Assembly: GCA_916700875.1 (NCBI GenBank)
Contig: CAKAKS010000031.1
Span: 13,031,124 to 13,095,123, forward strand
Length of the DNA: 64,000 nt
Origin: Sebastes aleutianus
Taxonomy: Eukaryota > Chordata > Actinopteri > Perciformes > Sebastidae
Direction: 5' to 3'
Shown: positions 16,767 through 28,689 of the stretch, in pieces
Position numbering within the stretch: position 1 is the stretch's first letter
Layout of the letters: each line of letters starts with the position of its first letter
Translations under genes and position numbers: made by a program
Notes under the pieces: model-generated
Seen by the model: only the letters and a program-made list of their open reading frames with translations
What the model was told of the DNA's origin: nothing
Databases searched by the model: none

Positions 16767-17935
16767 ACAAATGGTTAAATTAATGGACAGTGGCTGAGTA
16801 GGAACTATTGTCTTTCTCTTATCGATCAACTTGACAGCTTCCATGTAAATTACATTTTTAACCCATCCACTATCTGTAACCACTTATCCTATTCAGAGGG
16901 GGGCTTGAGAAGATACAAACTAAGCCCGCATTTTGAACCCAAAGAAAGTTGAGCAGACTTCACCTTTATGCAAACGGATAAAGTGCACACAGTATAGCTA
17001 CAGTATGGCAGGATGTTGAAAAAAAATAAGCTGAAATCTTCCTCTCTGATTGACTTTTTTAGGTGTGGCTCACATACAGTACGAACACAACAGGTACCTA
17101 AATAAGAGCTTGTGAAACATTTAGCAACACATCAAGCTGCCGACTCGATTATCGTTATCAACGCAGCAGCGCTCTCAAGCTTCATGCATCATCAGAGAAT
17201 GAAGTAATGCCCTACAAAGTAACTCTGAGACCAGTTCCACCCCCACAGTTAAGAATGTTTCTTGTAGGAAATGAAGGCATGTGTGCGTGACAGACGGATG
17301 ACGTTTCACCAGGAAGGCAGATGCAGACTGTCACAAAGCAGGAAATTCAAAGACTGACGGGACTGATTGTGTTTAGTTATGGCAGTCTGGAAGTTTTGCA
17401 AATTGTTCTTAAACCAACTCTCCATAAGTTGTTTTTGGAAAAGGAAATGTGTGCAGGATATTTGAGGACCATCTGTAGATCTCTTATTAGTACTGTTAGT
17501 TCCTGACAGCTGTGTGTGTGTGTGTGTGAGATGGGGCTTGAAACTTTGTGGAAACTTGATTTTAAAAAAGTAAAGGCACAGTTCTTGAAACAGACTATGA
17601 ATATCAATGGAACAAGACAACAAAGGCTAGAATACAACTGGACCATTGACAAAAAACATAAAAAAAATCGATTTAAAATCTCTTCTCTGAACCAATGAGT
17701 GGATGAAATTAGTAACAGGTAATCACAAGATGACAACCTATAAGTCTGAACTGATATCAGAATCTAACCAATTTGACAAATACGATGCTCTGCAAATTAG
17801 ATGAAGTAAAAGACATCATGATATACAATGCTATTTTCACCACAAAGGGCTAAAGGGCTCGTAAAGGAAAAGGGTTTGTTTAACATATAGTGTCACTCAT
17901 CCTGGCTCCTTTCACTCAGTATTAACTTTTCTTTT

Positions 17936-18579
17936 TAGGGCTGTCAGTCAAAATGATTGTCCATAGCTAATCGGGATTAATTGCAAATTAAACACAATTT
18001 TTTTTATCTGTTCAAAATGTACCCGAAAGGGAGATTTGTCAAGTATTTAACACTCTTATCAACATGGGAGTGGGCAAATATGCTTGCTTTATGCAAACAT
18101 ACATGTACGTATGTATATATTTATTATTAAAAATTAATTAACAACACAAAACAATGACAAATATTGTCCAGAAACCCTCACAGGTACAACATTTAGCATA
18201 AAAAATATGCTCAAATCATAACAAACTCAAGCCCAACATGCAACAACTGTTGACTTGACAATGACTTGCGCCAAAACTGCATGTGATTATCATAAAGTGG
18301 GCATGTCTGTAAAGGGGAGAATCGTGGGTACCCATAGAACCCATCTTCATTCACATATCTCGAGGTCAGAGGTCAAGGGACCCCTTTGAAAATGGCCATG
18401 ACAGTTTTTCCTCTTCAAAATTTAGTGTACGTTTGGAGCGTTATTTAGCCTCCTTTGCAACAAGTTAGTATGACATGGTTAAAACTGAGCCCGCTACAAC
18501 ATCCGAAAGATTGATTGCGTTAATGTGTTAAAGAAATTAGTGCCGTTAAAACAAATTTGCGTTAACTTTGACAGCCCTA
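17936..18579. mobile_element. AGGGCTGTCAA-family MITE, full length
   Basis: A 644-bp element starting TAGGGCTGTCAGTC and ending GTTAACTTTGACAGCCCTA. The terminal inverted repeat is TAGGGCTGTCA. Nearby flanks (cttttctt at 17926-17933 and gttttctt at 18580-18587) are similar at 7 of 8 bases but do not abut the left TIR exactly, so the duplication is uncertain. The interior has the family's GTCAGAGGTCAAGGGACCC word. The hAT-type assignment is an inference from TIR style. Confidence 0.82.
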
Positions 18580-18910
18580 GTTTTCTTGTGTGTGATGGCA
18601 CTGAGAATATATAAACACTACAACAACATGATGATAATGTTTGCATTTGTCCTTTTTATTCAAGTGCTAAACTCTGACATGACAACAAGTGACTAAAATG
18701 AGACCTCAGTTGCAGAATCATTAAGATTATTCAGGTCTTGATGCAAAAAAAAAAAGTTTATTTATGTTCCATGTGGTGTGTGTTATTCTAGTCTGTTGTA
18801 AACTGTCTTATGAATGGGAAATATCTTAAAACTAATCTTTAAAAACGATGAGAATATACAGTGTGGTGGGACAAATTACATAAGTTAAAGGAGTGGAGCT
18901 TGAGGACAGA

Positions 18911-18992
18911 GTGTGAGTGTGAGTGTGAGTGTGAGTGTGAGTGTGAGTGTGAGTGTGAGTGTGAGTGTGAGTGTGAGTGTGAGTGTGTGTGT
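18911..18992. repeat. (GTGTGA)n hexanucleotide array
   Basis: About 13 copies of a 6-bp unit, ending in pure GT. It translates as alternating Glu-Cys on + and His-Ser on -, with no stop, but the frames are artefacts. It is the only hexanucleotide array I found in the window. Confidence 0.97.
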
Positions 18993-19623
18993 AGGGGGGC
19001 TCTCCTGTCAGTCCTCATATCAATCAAAGGCTGCATCCCATTCACAGCAACATGACAGAGACGTAAAGCAATCTGCCTGACCAAAAGCATTTAATTTTGA
19101 AATGGCTGCCCAATGAATCCCCATTCAGATGAACAGGATAGCGACACACGCACGCATATGCACACAAATGATTTTGCATGCAAGTGTGCACGTATACATG
19201 CACAGATGCACACATATGCCATTTTGCCCCCCCATCTATTACCTCAACCTGCCCCCCACACACACAGCCTCGGGGGGGAAAAGAGGAAATGTCTTTTTTA
19301 AGGATTGAATACAGCGGGATGAGCTTCGCCACTTTAATCTTACATATGCAAAATCCAGCGCTGTGTATTCATGTAGAGAGACACAAAACAGGCGCTACAA
19401 TCAAAAATGTCATTTCCCTGCCAGTGAGACGACCTCGACTCTCATCTGTCGAGAACAAAAATGCTCTCACTCCTACCGGCATAAACTTTCATCACCAATA
19501 TTAATAGATGCAATATAATATATGATAAAGAGATTCAAAAGAAGATATTTTAATTGTTATGTATAATTCTTTGGTCATTTTTCTAAATATTATTTTCTTC
19601 ATTTTTATGTTTTTTTTTATGGC

Positions 19624-20327
19624 TATGGATGTCACGATACCAGAAATGTATTTGTTGATTCCAATACCAGTGAAATTCCATTATTTTTGATACCAGTTTG
19701 ATACCACGATAAAAAGCAAAAGTAAAACAATAAATTACATGTGCTTCATCATACACTCCTTTATTATCATTTGCATACTGTTTTTTTGTTAGGAAGTTAA
19801 ACAGATCATAATTCCCTCTCTGTTATCTATTTTATATTGCTGTGAAAACATCTCCTTCAAACAACTGCATTTATTCAAGTTCCTCACCAAAAACTACATT
19901 TTACAAGACTGAAACAACAAGATTGAACACATCGTGATTATGTTAGAATTTACCTTCACCTTTACCTATTTTTACTGAATAGAGCCTTAACGCATCATAA
20001 TGTAAATTAATGTCACCTCCCGTGTTGAAATCGGCGGTACGAGAGCTAGTTAATGTTAGCTGTTAGCAGTCGGTAAGCAGCACAGTCCTGCATGGAGTTA
20101 ACTAGCACACTGATGTTAACTAGCTCTCGTCCTGCCGATTTCAACATGGAACAAATGAAACAAATGAACGCGTTGATAGTGAGTTCACTGCATCTCAAAC
20201 ACATTTTCTATCGTCCCCGGGATGCCGAGACACCGTTAGTCTCCAATCGTGTAGAAAAATGAGTAATGTACTATCACATTTTCAGAAATGTGGCATCGAC
20301 TTGGTACTGGTTCTTGTGACATCCCTA
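19624..20327. mobile_element. hAT-like MITE (GGATGTCACGATACCAG ends)
   Basis: The left end TATGGATGTCACGATACCAG pairs with the right end on the minus strand, TAGGGATGTCACAAGAACCAG. Part of the interior (about 19785-19870) recurs in inverted orientation at about 39110-39200. It also contains a strong hairpin at 20023-20146. No coding capacity. Confidence 0.78.
20023..20146. repeat. Inverted repeat, 31-bp arms, 62-bp loop
   Basis: The left arm (20023-20053) starts TGTTGAAATCGGCGG. The right arm (20116-20146) read in reverse complement starts TGTTGAAATCGGCAG. 29 of 31 bases pair. The loop contains TTAGCTGTTAGCAG, a word also present at about 38906. This lies inside the MITE at 19624 and could be a second, nested palindromic insertion. 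Confidence 0.85.
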
Positions 20328-21170
20328 GTATATATTATACATGTAGGGTACTAACAAACAGATGACTTAAAACACAAATGCAACCAAACGTAACAAACAA
20401 ATATATAAAAACCTTACCAGCTCCGACATATTCATATTGGATAAACAGGCCAGAAGTGGAGCAAGTTTATGCAGGAGAGCTAATGTAGAAAGCTCATTAT
20501 CAAATGGAAATGGCATTTGCATACACCGAGGCAACACACATACACACTTAACATAAAAAAACACACAGCCACAGAAACACACACACACATGAAATACAGT
20601 GCTACATAATTGAATTCGCAGCACGCTCCTCTGTTGTACCTTTGAAAAATATCACTATTGCCTGAAAACTGTTGTTACCTCTAGCCAGATGATGTTAGCT
20701 TTTAGCAGCATTGTGTTGCAGACAATGAGACCACTAGTGCTGCTAGCATCAGGTGTGTGTGCCTGATATCCAATACTGAGATCAAAAGAAGTATTTCGGT
20801 GTGTCTTAATTGAATTGAGAAGCTTGGTGGATTAGGTGATTGGATGGTGGGTGGATGGGCGGGTTTTGAGTGTGTTTGAATGTGTGCATGTGTCTGCCTG
20901 TTAATTGAATTGGGTGTTCTTAAAGGTCTGAGAGGTGTGTGTAACCGAGTGTGTTCTTACGGTACACCTGTGGCAGCGAGGAGGCGGCTGATTGTGTGTA
21001 CAGGTGCTGGAGTGTGTTTTGATGTGAAGTATCCACACCTCCCGAGAATCAGCAACACTTGCAGCAACACATGCTTCATTAAAAACATGCAGACAAAGGG
21101 GAGAGAGAGAGAGAGAGAGAAACACAAACCCCTCTGATTTTATTTCTCAATCGAAATATCCAACAAGACT
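20328..21170. other. Non-coding stretch, nothing recognised
   Basis: Unique-looking sequence with scattered GTGT/CACA and a (GA)n tract at 21101-21121. No exon supported. Confidence 0.5.
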
Positions 21171-22262
21171 CGATTAAATTGTTATCAGCTCATCAAATGT
21201 GCATTATCAGTCGTTATAATCCTCATGTAGGTCAGTAGGAGCCTACTACGTTGTGAAAGCGAAACTTAAAAGTAACACATTTTAACCCTATGGACGACGC
21301 ATCTCCACTTCCTCCCACTGTACAGAAGTGAAGCCAAAATATTACGGATAAGGGAGCTGCCAACTTGATATTTTGGGGGTCACCCGCCCGAACCAATCGC
21401 GAGCCGAGCGCGGCCACAGCTTGTCAGCAAGAAAGACTCAACAGCTGCCAACCATGACGTTTCACCCACCTTTTATAGCATCAAATAACTAATTAAAACC
21501 AAACTTATCAGAAAAATTAACACTTGAACATACATCAGCGTGATAGGAACTACCTAAAATGACAGAAACAATCTTTGGGAAACATTTATTTGACGTGTAC
21601 TTTGACTTTTTAGTTTGTCCCATGTCCCATCCGCTAACATGGAGGAGGCGGGCTTTATGACCTCTACTGCAACCAGCCACCAGGGGGCGATCAAGATGTT
21701 TTGGTTTCACTTTAGGGGAGCTGTCGTGTCGTCCATGTTTATATACAGTCTATGGTTCTAACAAGTTGTAAAACTGAATGAAATGTCATGCTTTGAACAC
21801 AAACAAAACAGCTTCTTTAGGTTTAGGCAAGAAAAATAGTTAGTTAAGTTTAGGGTAAAGATTGTGTTTTTGGCTTAAAATAACTGTTTGAAAAGTGAAA
21901 GTGAAACTTAAGGTTGTGAACACAAAGACATCTACTCGTCGTTGGTTTCACACGTGATGCCAACCCCAGTCTCCTGGGTAAAAGTCTTCACGCTGTCTGC
22001 ACTACAGCGCCTCACTTTTGCTTTAGCTCCTTTCATAATTATTACGGTCGCTATAGAGGTCGCTGTCGTCTTCTTTTATTACTTTTTTCGATGATCTCCA
22101 TTGTAAATTGATGATAAAACCTACTAGTGGGTGTAGCAGGCCCCTTCTGACCCACATCTATGAGGGTTATAAAGATGGGATTAAGATGGGATTAATAAAG
22201 GTTAATTTTATCTTATGACCACTGATAACGCCAATTAAATAACCTGTTAACAGTCTAACCGG
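21171..22262. mobile_element. Long-TIR DNA element with nested insertion
   Basis: The left end CGATTAAATTGTTATCAG, followed by TGCATTATCAGTCGTTATAA, pairs with the right end on the minus strand (GTTAGACTGTTAACAGG, then GTTATCAGTGGTCATAAG). The element at 44254 is the same family. The inner sequence includes the TTTAGGTTTAGGCAAGAAAA module seen in other elements here. A foreign repeat occupies about 21283-21757. The right arm also carries an extra ~40 bp around 22184-22213 containing a doubled GATGGGATTAA. No transposase frame remains. Confidence 0.78.
21283..21757. mobile_element. Nested repeat ending CATGTTTATATACAGTCTATGG
   Basis: It starts near CCCTATGGACGACGCATCTCC. On the minus strand its other end reads CCATAGACTGTATATAAACA followed by TGGACGACACGACAG. 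The shared TGGACGAC word indicates terminal inverted repeats, with the left one shortened. I recall the CTGTATATAAACATGGACGA word as a common teleost MITE end. It interrupts the long-TIR element at 21171-22262. Confidence 0.65.
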
Positions 22263-24004
22263 CTGAACAACCAGTTCTGAAAGTTTATTAGTTTCTTCAT
22301 TTAATATTTTCAAGCTTCAGTTCTGTTGGTGTGTTTGTGGTTTTGCCTTTTGCAAATCTATGGATGCAAAATTAATTGTGGACTTTAAGACTTATATACA
22401 TTTTGGGCCAATCATGAATATGATATGTGAATTATGAATGATCTGACCGAGTCTGTCACAGTCTGGGACAGTTGGAGTTGACAGTTGACAGATAAAATTA
22501 TACAGTGCTGAAAAAAATCATGAATAAGTATGCTTATGTCTCTCTCTCACCCTGAAAAGCCCAAAAGATTAAATTCAATTTTTTTTATTTTTATTTTTTC
22601 CATTTCTTCTTTAACTGTGCATTTCCAAAAAGAAGGGAGAGATGGAGGGCTTTAAAAGATTTGGTCTGAGAGGGATTTCCGGGGGTGTTTTTAAAAGGGG
22701 CTTGACTCCACTAAGTAGGGCTGCTAACTGCACTATCCCACAATGCAATGTCCCAAATCCAGGAGACTTTGAACACTCATACATATGGGGCAGGGGGAAC
22801 TGAGGGTAAAGGCAAGGCAGGGTAAAGGGAAACATGAAATGAAAGGCTATTAACAGAGAGAGAGAGAGAGAGAAATGACGGATGAGAGAGATACCAGTTT
22901 CTCTCGTCCATCTCTGCTCTCCGTCTATCCCTCAATCCATCTCTTTCTCAATTAGGAAATGAAAACCACGGTCTTCTTAAGAGCGGAGAGATTACTCTCT
23001 GACCCTGATGTGCATCATAGGGTAATTCACAACAAAGTACACCACTTTTTGACTTTTACCATAATTAAGAAAATTCAATTCACTTATGACTTTTAAACCA
23101 TCTTACAGATCTTCAGCTTTGTGCAGTTCTCTACTTTTGGAGAGAACATGCTTTGCTGATTTAACTTCTGCAACTAAGACAAAGCGGTAGAGTGCATTGA
23201 TGTCAAAAAGCTAGTGCATTAATGGTATAAGGTTTGGCCTTAACCATGGGGGGAATCAAACTGATGCTGTTCCCTGTTGTTAGTCTGCTTCTCCACGCTA
23301 TGAAATGTAAGATCTGGGTGGGTTTTTGCAGGTACAATTTTTGACAAATAGTGCATTTTTACAGCTAGTATTTCCCCGTCAAGCAGTGGGTATCAATTGA
23401 AGTTAATTTCATGGATGTACACTGATGAATAGAAGCGCACAAGGACTATTTCCTGTTGTGTTTCCTCCTTCTTCTGCTGCACATCCTCCAGAAGACAAAC
23501 ACTCCTTTATTTAAACCTGTCAGCTGCACCGAGGAGGGGAAATCAACTTTTCTTTTCTTCTTTTGAATTAATAAATGGAAGTAAAAATCTGTTTGTGTGT
23601 GTCGGTTTGTGTGTAGTACAACAGTAGAAGAGGTCTGGTGCTCCGTATGTTCCATTTGCCCCCCTATGGAGCATGGAGCCCCTCCATCACCCATCATCTC
23701 CTGTTTACACACACACAAGCAATGCATGGCATCTTTGTACTTCTATACTTGAGAGGACCTTCATTGACATGGCGCTCTCTCTGCATCTAACCCGGACTGA
23801 TGACTGTCTTCTGCTGGTTGGTCCATTCACAACATTTTATAAATGGCACTGAAGCTGTAGGGCTGGAGCTCCCAGGGAGTTGGATTTAGTACATGTCTTT
23901 TTATTGTTTGTTTGTTTCACCTAGGTTAGTCAGCACGATTTGTTATTTTGGCCAACAGTCAACGTTGGTTTTCTTTTTAAGCATGACTGCGGTCATTCTC
24001 TAAC
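22263..24004. other. Mostly unique non-coding DNA
   Basis: No gene recognised. It holds (GA)n at 22854-22873 and short T-runs. The region 22600-22830 on the minus strand is proline-rich when translated, but without a recognisable domain. Confidence 0.5.
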
Positions 24005-24349
24005 CTTACGCCAAATTCACACCATAGCAGTGGCGAAGTGCAGCCTGCGGAGAAACTGCCATGCAATGTCTTTGGAAAGCTGCGGCGGCAGCTCCAGAGC
24101 TCAGCGAGCTGTGGCCTCTCGATTCTATGGCAAAGTAAGGCCAAACTAAAAGTTGGGAAAAGTTTAACATTAAGTGGCGAAGTGTGGCAAGAGAGGACTC
24201 GCAGCCAATCAGTAAACAGATTATATGACTCCTGTGACATGTTTACCCAACAAATTTCTTCCTGCCTGAAACACATGAACACGCCACACGGGCGCAGAAG
24301 AATGTAATTATCGCAAAGAACAGCACTGCCTTGTGTGAATTCGGCGTTA
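24005..24349. mobile_element. MITE with ACGCCGAATTCACAC-type TIRs
   Basis: The left end TTACGCCAAATTCACACCAT pairs with the right end on the minus strand, CTAACGCCGAATTCACACAA. The interior is moderately GC-rich (GCGGCGGCAGC) and includes CAGCCAATCAG. A 131-codon frame on the minus strand spans it but matches no family I know and is probably fortuitous. Confidence 0.75.
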
Positions 24350-25426
24350 GCCTGTTTTATTACTGTAATCATGATGACGAAGGTCCCCTAAACTTAAAGC
24401 AGTACAACTTTTTACCCATGCCATGATCTTTTCCTAACCCCTACCAAGACGTTTTTGTGCCTAAACTTAAAGACAGAATGAGAAGGGTTTGTCTGTTGCG
24501 GTTTTAAGCACAGCGGGTCCTCGCCAGCGGGTGAAAATCAACCCCAGTTTTACTTTCATGTTTGGTCCTTGTCCTCACTATATTCATGTTTTTTTTTACC
24601 CGTGCATTTTTGTAGCTTCCTCTTGGATGCATGCTCGCGATCTGGGACCTGGTCGCTACGTTTTTATAGACGTTGATGCCAAGAAACGTTCCGAACATAT
24701 CAAAAATAAGGAAATACAAGCAGAGAGTACCATTGTTTTTTTTAGGAGAATCCTACTCATTTTGCCTTTAACCAAACCTTAACCATGGTGATGTCAGAGC
24801 AGACACGGTTTTATTTTTGAAACACTGTTTTGTCACAGTTTTTGAGAGGCGCTGACAAATTATGTCGTTCTGCCCAATGTTGGATCAGAAAATGTTTGTG
24901 TTTTTCTGCAGCACAGTTAAACAGCATATTTTGTTGTTTAATTTGGAGGATCTGCTATGTATCCTCTTTTCAAGAACATTTTACTTTGAAGCTCTCTGTT
25001 CGGGCGGTGTTGTTTGGGAGGAGAGGAGAGGAAAAGCGTTTTTTTTTTGTAAATGTATGAATTATACTGACGAAGAAGTCCGATGAGGAACAAGAAAAGA
25101 AAAGAACTTGAAAATCCTGTTGAGTGTGTGTGTGGATGTGTGTGTGGATGAGAGGTGGTCAGAAGTGGTTAGAGGAACAGTGGCCTCTTCATCCCCTCAG
25201 GGTGAAAGAGCCAATGATGGCCTTTCTGCTGCTGCTTAGCTGATAACACATAGTACCACCACCTAATGTCCTCTCTCTCCTCTCTTCACACTTTCTCCCT
25301 CGCCATCTCACTTTACTATCAACACTCGCTCGCTTACTTTCTCTCCCTTCCCTCTACTTATCTGTCTCGCTCTCCATTTATTTCCCCCCGGCCCTCTCTC
25401 TGTCTCTCCGCTGCTCTTGTCTGCAG
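24350..25426. other. Non-coding, with decayed repeat similarity
   Basis: Contains TTTTCCTAACCCCTACCAAGA and GTGCCTAAACTTAAAGAC, which resemble the CCTAAACCTAA module of elements at 21171, 43600 and 53713. ATCAGAAAATG followed by CATATTTTGTTGTTTAA at 24886-24942 recurs in similar order near 55074-55120. It ends in a long polypyrimidine tract (25340-25426). Confidence 0.45.
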
Positions 25427-26499
25427 GAATGAATCAGACGTAAGAGACCAAACAAGATTTTCAACCCATTGCTTTTGATTAAGTGACTTAACACAGAGGT
25501 CTGCGGCCCGGCAATATCACTAATGGTCCGAAGAAAGAGAGATAGCGTTTGGGGGAAACGGAGAGAGACGCAGAGGGAGGGCAGGAGAGAGAGAGAAAGT
25601 CAGACGTGGGCTAAATCTCCCACAAGTAGTACCATTATCCCCGGCTAAAGGAGAAAGTGATTATGAACTTAAAAGGAGCTTCGCGCTCATGGCTTTCTCC
25701 ACAGCAAGTTTAGTTGGAGAATTACGATTAAGCCGGATTTAGATTCACGCAAATGCCTTTTTAAACAGAGGAGGCAGAAGGGGAGAGGAGAAGCCCGTTG
25801 CATTGCAGAGCGAGCGTAGAAACACGAACAATAGTGGCACCATGCTGTCAGCTCACAGTTGTATTTCAAAGAGGAATCGTTTTCTTTAATAATCACGATC
25901 TAGTGCTGGAATCAGAAAAATAGTTTCCGCTCAGAAATGACCTGGAGAGTGCCTTTTATTTTGTTAATCTGTTTATACAAAATATAGTTTTATTTCTTGT
26001 ATTTTCTGCTGTTCACAGGAACCCAGCGAGGACGTTCATAAACAGATGAGTGTTTCTAAATTCCCCCGTTTGGGTTTTTCCAAGCAGATATAGTTAATTC
26101 TACAAATGTTGCTTTTATGGAAATGCAAAACATATGTCGCTACTTATCTGATTTCCTTTGCAGGATATCAAAACAATTTGGGACTTGATCTCCGTGATGA
26201 CAGGATATACTTAAAACACCCCCCCCCCCCCCCACCTGAAAAAAAACAACACGGAAAATACATTTTTATAATCGTTTGTTTGCTGGAGATTGTTTTTGGA
26301 TGATTAATTTAAACTCAGACGCCGTAAACACATGCAAAACATGCGTGTTTTTGTGTCGTTATCTGTTAAAGGGTTGGCTCGGCGTGATATCTTATCAGAG
26401 GAGATATTTGCTTTGTTATCAACCTCTAAAATTTGATGTTTATGGCAATCCAACTGGTACTCTGGTAGGAGAAAAAAGCGTCGGCTTGTTTGTTGCCGT
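25427..26499. other. Unique non-coding DNA, possible regulatory sequence
   Basis: Low repeat content. A poly-C run sits at 26219-26233. The part 25670-25900 is of balanced composition with ATTACGATTAAGCC and TTTAATAATCACGATC motifs, the kind seen in conserved non-coding elements. No exon is established. Confidence 0.4.
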
Positions 26500-27060
26500 C
26501 ATCGCAATCAACCTAAATTAAAATGAAAAGTAATGCCATTCCAGATTCGAGAAATGGGAGGGAGAAAACAGCCGCGTTGTGTAAGGCCTCACTCACATGA
26601 TCAAGGGACGAGAAATGACAGATTTGAGGACGTGATGAGGTTTATGAAGACCATTACAGGATTTTGGCTGCTGCGAATCGCATCGCTTAAATGAGGCAAC
26701 ACACTGAAAATGAATTTAGTTGCCTAAATTTCACTGTTATTGCTTTGTGCACCAGTCACAGTTTCCAAGAAAATAAGTATTCTCCTGGCGAGGCGTGTGT
26801 GTGTGTGTGTGTGTGTGTGTTGTGAAGGAGAACGTCTGCGTTCAGGTGCTTCCCACCTGCATGTATGTTTGTGTTCACACGTGTGAGTGTGTGTGTTCCT
26901 CTCTGCACATTAGCGGTAATTATAGTCAGTAATAACCCTAACGAGGAGAGAGGGACGGGCTGCGTTCAGAGCAGCAATTACAAGTTAATCAGCTACCATG
27001 TTGTTGGGAGTAATTAGGCAACGCTGTGAAGAGGATTTAGATCTCAGATATTTACTGCTG
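26500..27060. promoter_or_regulatory. Candidate conserved non-coding element cluster
   Basis: Apart from the (GT)n at 26795-26821, this stretch is unique in the window and rich in homeodomain-type cores: TAATTA in GGTAATTATAGTC, ACAAGTTAATCAGC and GAGTAATTAGGC, plus CAACCTAAATTAAAATG. Such clustering is typical of developmental enhancers in vertebrate gene deserts. This is inference: conservation was not tested. Confidence 0.3.
26795..26821. repeat. (GT)n microsatellite
   Basis: About 13 GT units. A further (GT)n lies at 27964-27985. Confidence 0.95.
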
Positions 27061-27589
27061 CAGTGATGGGAGAGGGTGTGGTGTATGTATGTGTGTGAGA
27101 AAGAGGGATAGGTTCGAGTGCGTGTCCGAGAATCGCTGCAGTCTGGAGACTTTTGGAGGGATTTGTTTAAATCTCTTTCCCTTGGGCTTCTACGTCTAAC
27201 ATCTCATGCTGCTGTTCGAGCTTTGTTGTGTGAGCAAATATCGGTTTATTCTTAAATTAATTAAATATATGAATGCATGAGGCGTCAAGCAAAGTTTTTT
27301 GTCCGTCCTTTTGGGTGTCATCCTTCCCTGGTGACTGTTTAGTTGGTTGTAAGGAAGTTTGTTTGTATCAGGCATTGCAAATTGTGGAAAAAATAAGTGT
27401 GCTTATGCTGACAGTATTTGACTTGACTTGACTTTGCTGTGCTGACTTTGCTTTAAACAATGAGTGCAACCCAACAAGCAATGGCAAGGTAAATCTTCAT
27501 ATAACTGTAAATTTTGAAAGAGAATGAAAAGCATTTTTAAACGTCCATATGCAAACAGAGGTGACAGGGGTTCTGGACGGTGTCAGTCC

Positions 27590-27800
27590 ACCTATGAAAC
27601 GGCGCAGCAGCGCTGCACGCCGCTGCGTCGAGCTAATTAGGTGTTAACGGGTTTCGGCGTTGATCGCGTGTCTGAGGCCTTTTAATTGTTTGACTGGGAA
27701 GGAGGAAGCTGCGATTCAGCTCCCTGCCAAGTGCCATTTAGGCTGAGGTGCTAATAGCGGGGGTCTGACACTGATACACACACTTTAATTGTATGTTGTG
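27590..27800. promoter_or_regulatory. Candidate conserved non-coding element
   Basis: Unique sequence with GAGCTAATTAGGTGTTAACG, a CpG-bearing part (CGCAGCAGCGCTGCACGCCG) and CTTTTAATTGTTTG. The mixed CpG and TAATTA content differs from the A/T-rich transposon remnants around it. Function is inferred from composition only. Confidence 0.28.
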
Positions 27801-28243
27801 TTAATGAGACGCAGAGGAGGGAGGGAGGAGGGGTGAGAGGGGGTGAGGTGGGAGAGACAGAGAGAAAGGTGAGACAGACAGGGATCAGCCAATGACCTGT
27901 GTGATGCAGAGAGACCGTTCTGACAGCTCATTGCCCAGTGCTGTCAACCCTGCTGTGTTTATGTGTGTGTGTGTGTGTGTGTGTGCGTACTTGTAGTATG
28001 GAGATGAACATATTCTAAAATGCATGATTAGCTAATAACACACGTTGAAATTACACATCAAATAACCATATTGAATGTGTTTGTGTTAATTTGAATTCAT
28101 TCATTTATATTTAATCACATATATTACGACTGCATTATGACTAACAATATGTTACCTTTACTAAATGATTCAAAATAACATGATAACATGTGAAGAACCA
28201 TTTGTCCCACCAACCCAGTTGCAACACTGGGAATTAAATAAAT

Positions 28244-28444
28244 GAATAATTTGGTACCAGAAAGAAGTGTCAGGTATTTTTTTATATAATCCAGAAGGGG
28301 TTTCCAAATGATATGAAAAGTTTTCAGAAAGCCCCCTGTAGAGTCAAGCTTGTTATATGTCAGTACTTCATTAATCCAATATTCAAATTTAGGAGGGTAA
28401 GTATGTTTCCATTTCAATATAATAGGTGTTTTTGAACCAAACAT
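28244..28444 (-). pseudogene. LINE-1 ORF2 C-terminal fragment (dead)
   Basis: On the minus strand, about 67 codons within a longer open frame read …MFGSKTPIILKWK…PPKFEYWINEV…FHIIWKPLLDYIKKYL. The order AKK/SK-x-I-xx-xWK, PP-xxx-WxxE and xxIWxPxLDYI is what I know from the extreme C-terminus of vertebrate L1 ORF2 proteins. The upstream codons, from non-L1 sequence beyond 28445, are unrelated. No reverse transcriptase or endonuclease part is present. It is a short 5'-truncated relic on the minus strand. Confidence 0.6.
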
Positions 28445-28689
28445 GTCTGGGGAGCTTCCCCGAGAACTACATACCTTGCATTCGCACCGCCAACAGGAAG
28501 GCTGAAGTGACGTACGGCCAGCGCCGCTCGCACACATCTCCCGCTGGGAGAGCTGCTGATTCGCATTCACAGGTTGTCTTAGCTTTTTCAGTAATATAAG
28601 AATAAATAAACAACTCTGTTGCATGCCACAATCATATAAACTCAAGCAAAATAGCCGTCACGAAAGTACCTTTTGCGGTTTTGGTTTGA

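Noticed and set aside
23977..24372. 131-codon minus-strand frame
   Set aside because: It spans a MITE with clear inverted ends at 24005 and 24349, so the frame is incidental.
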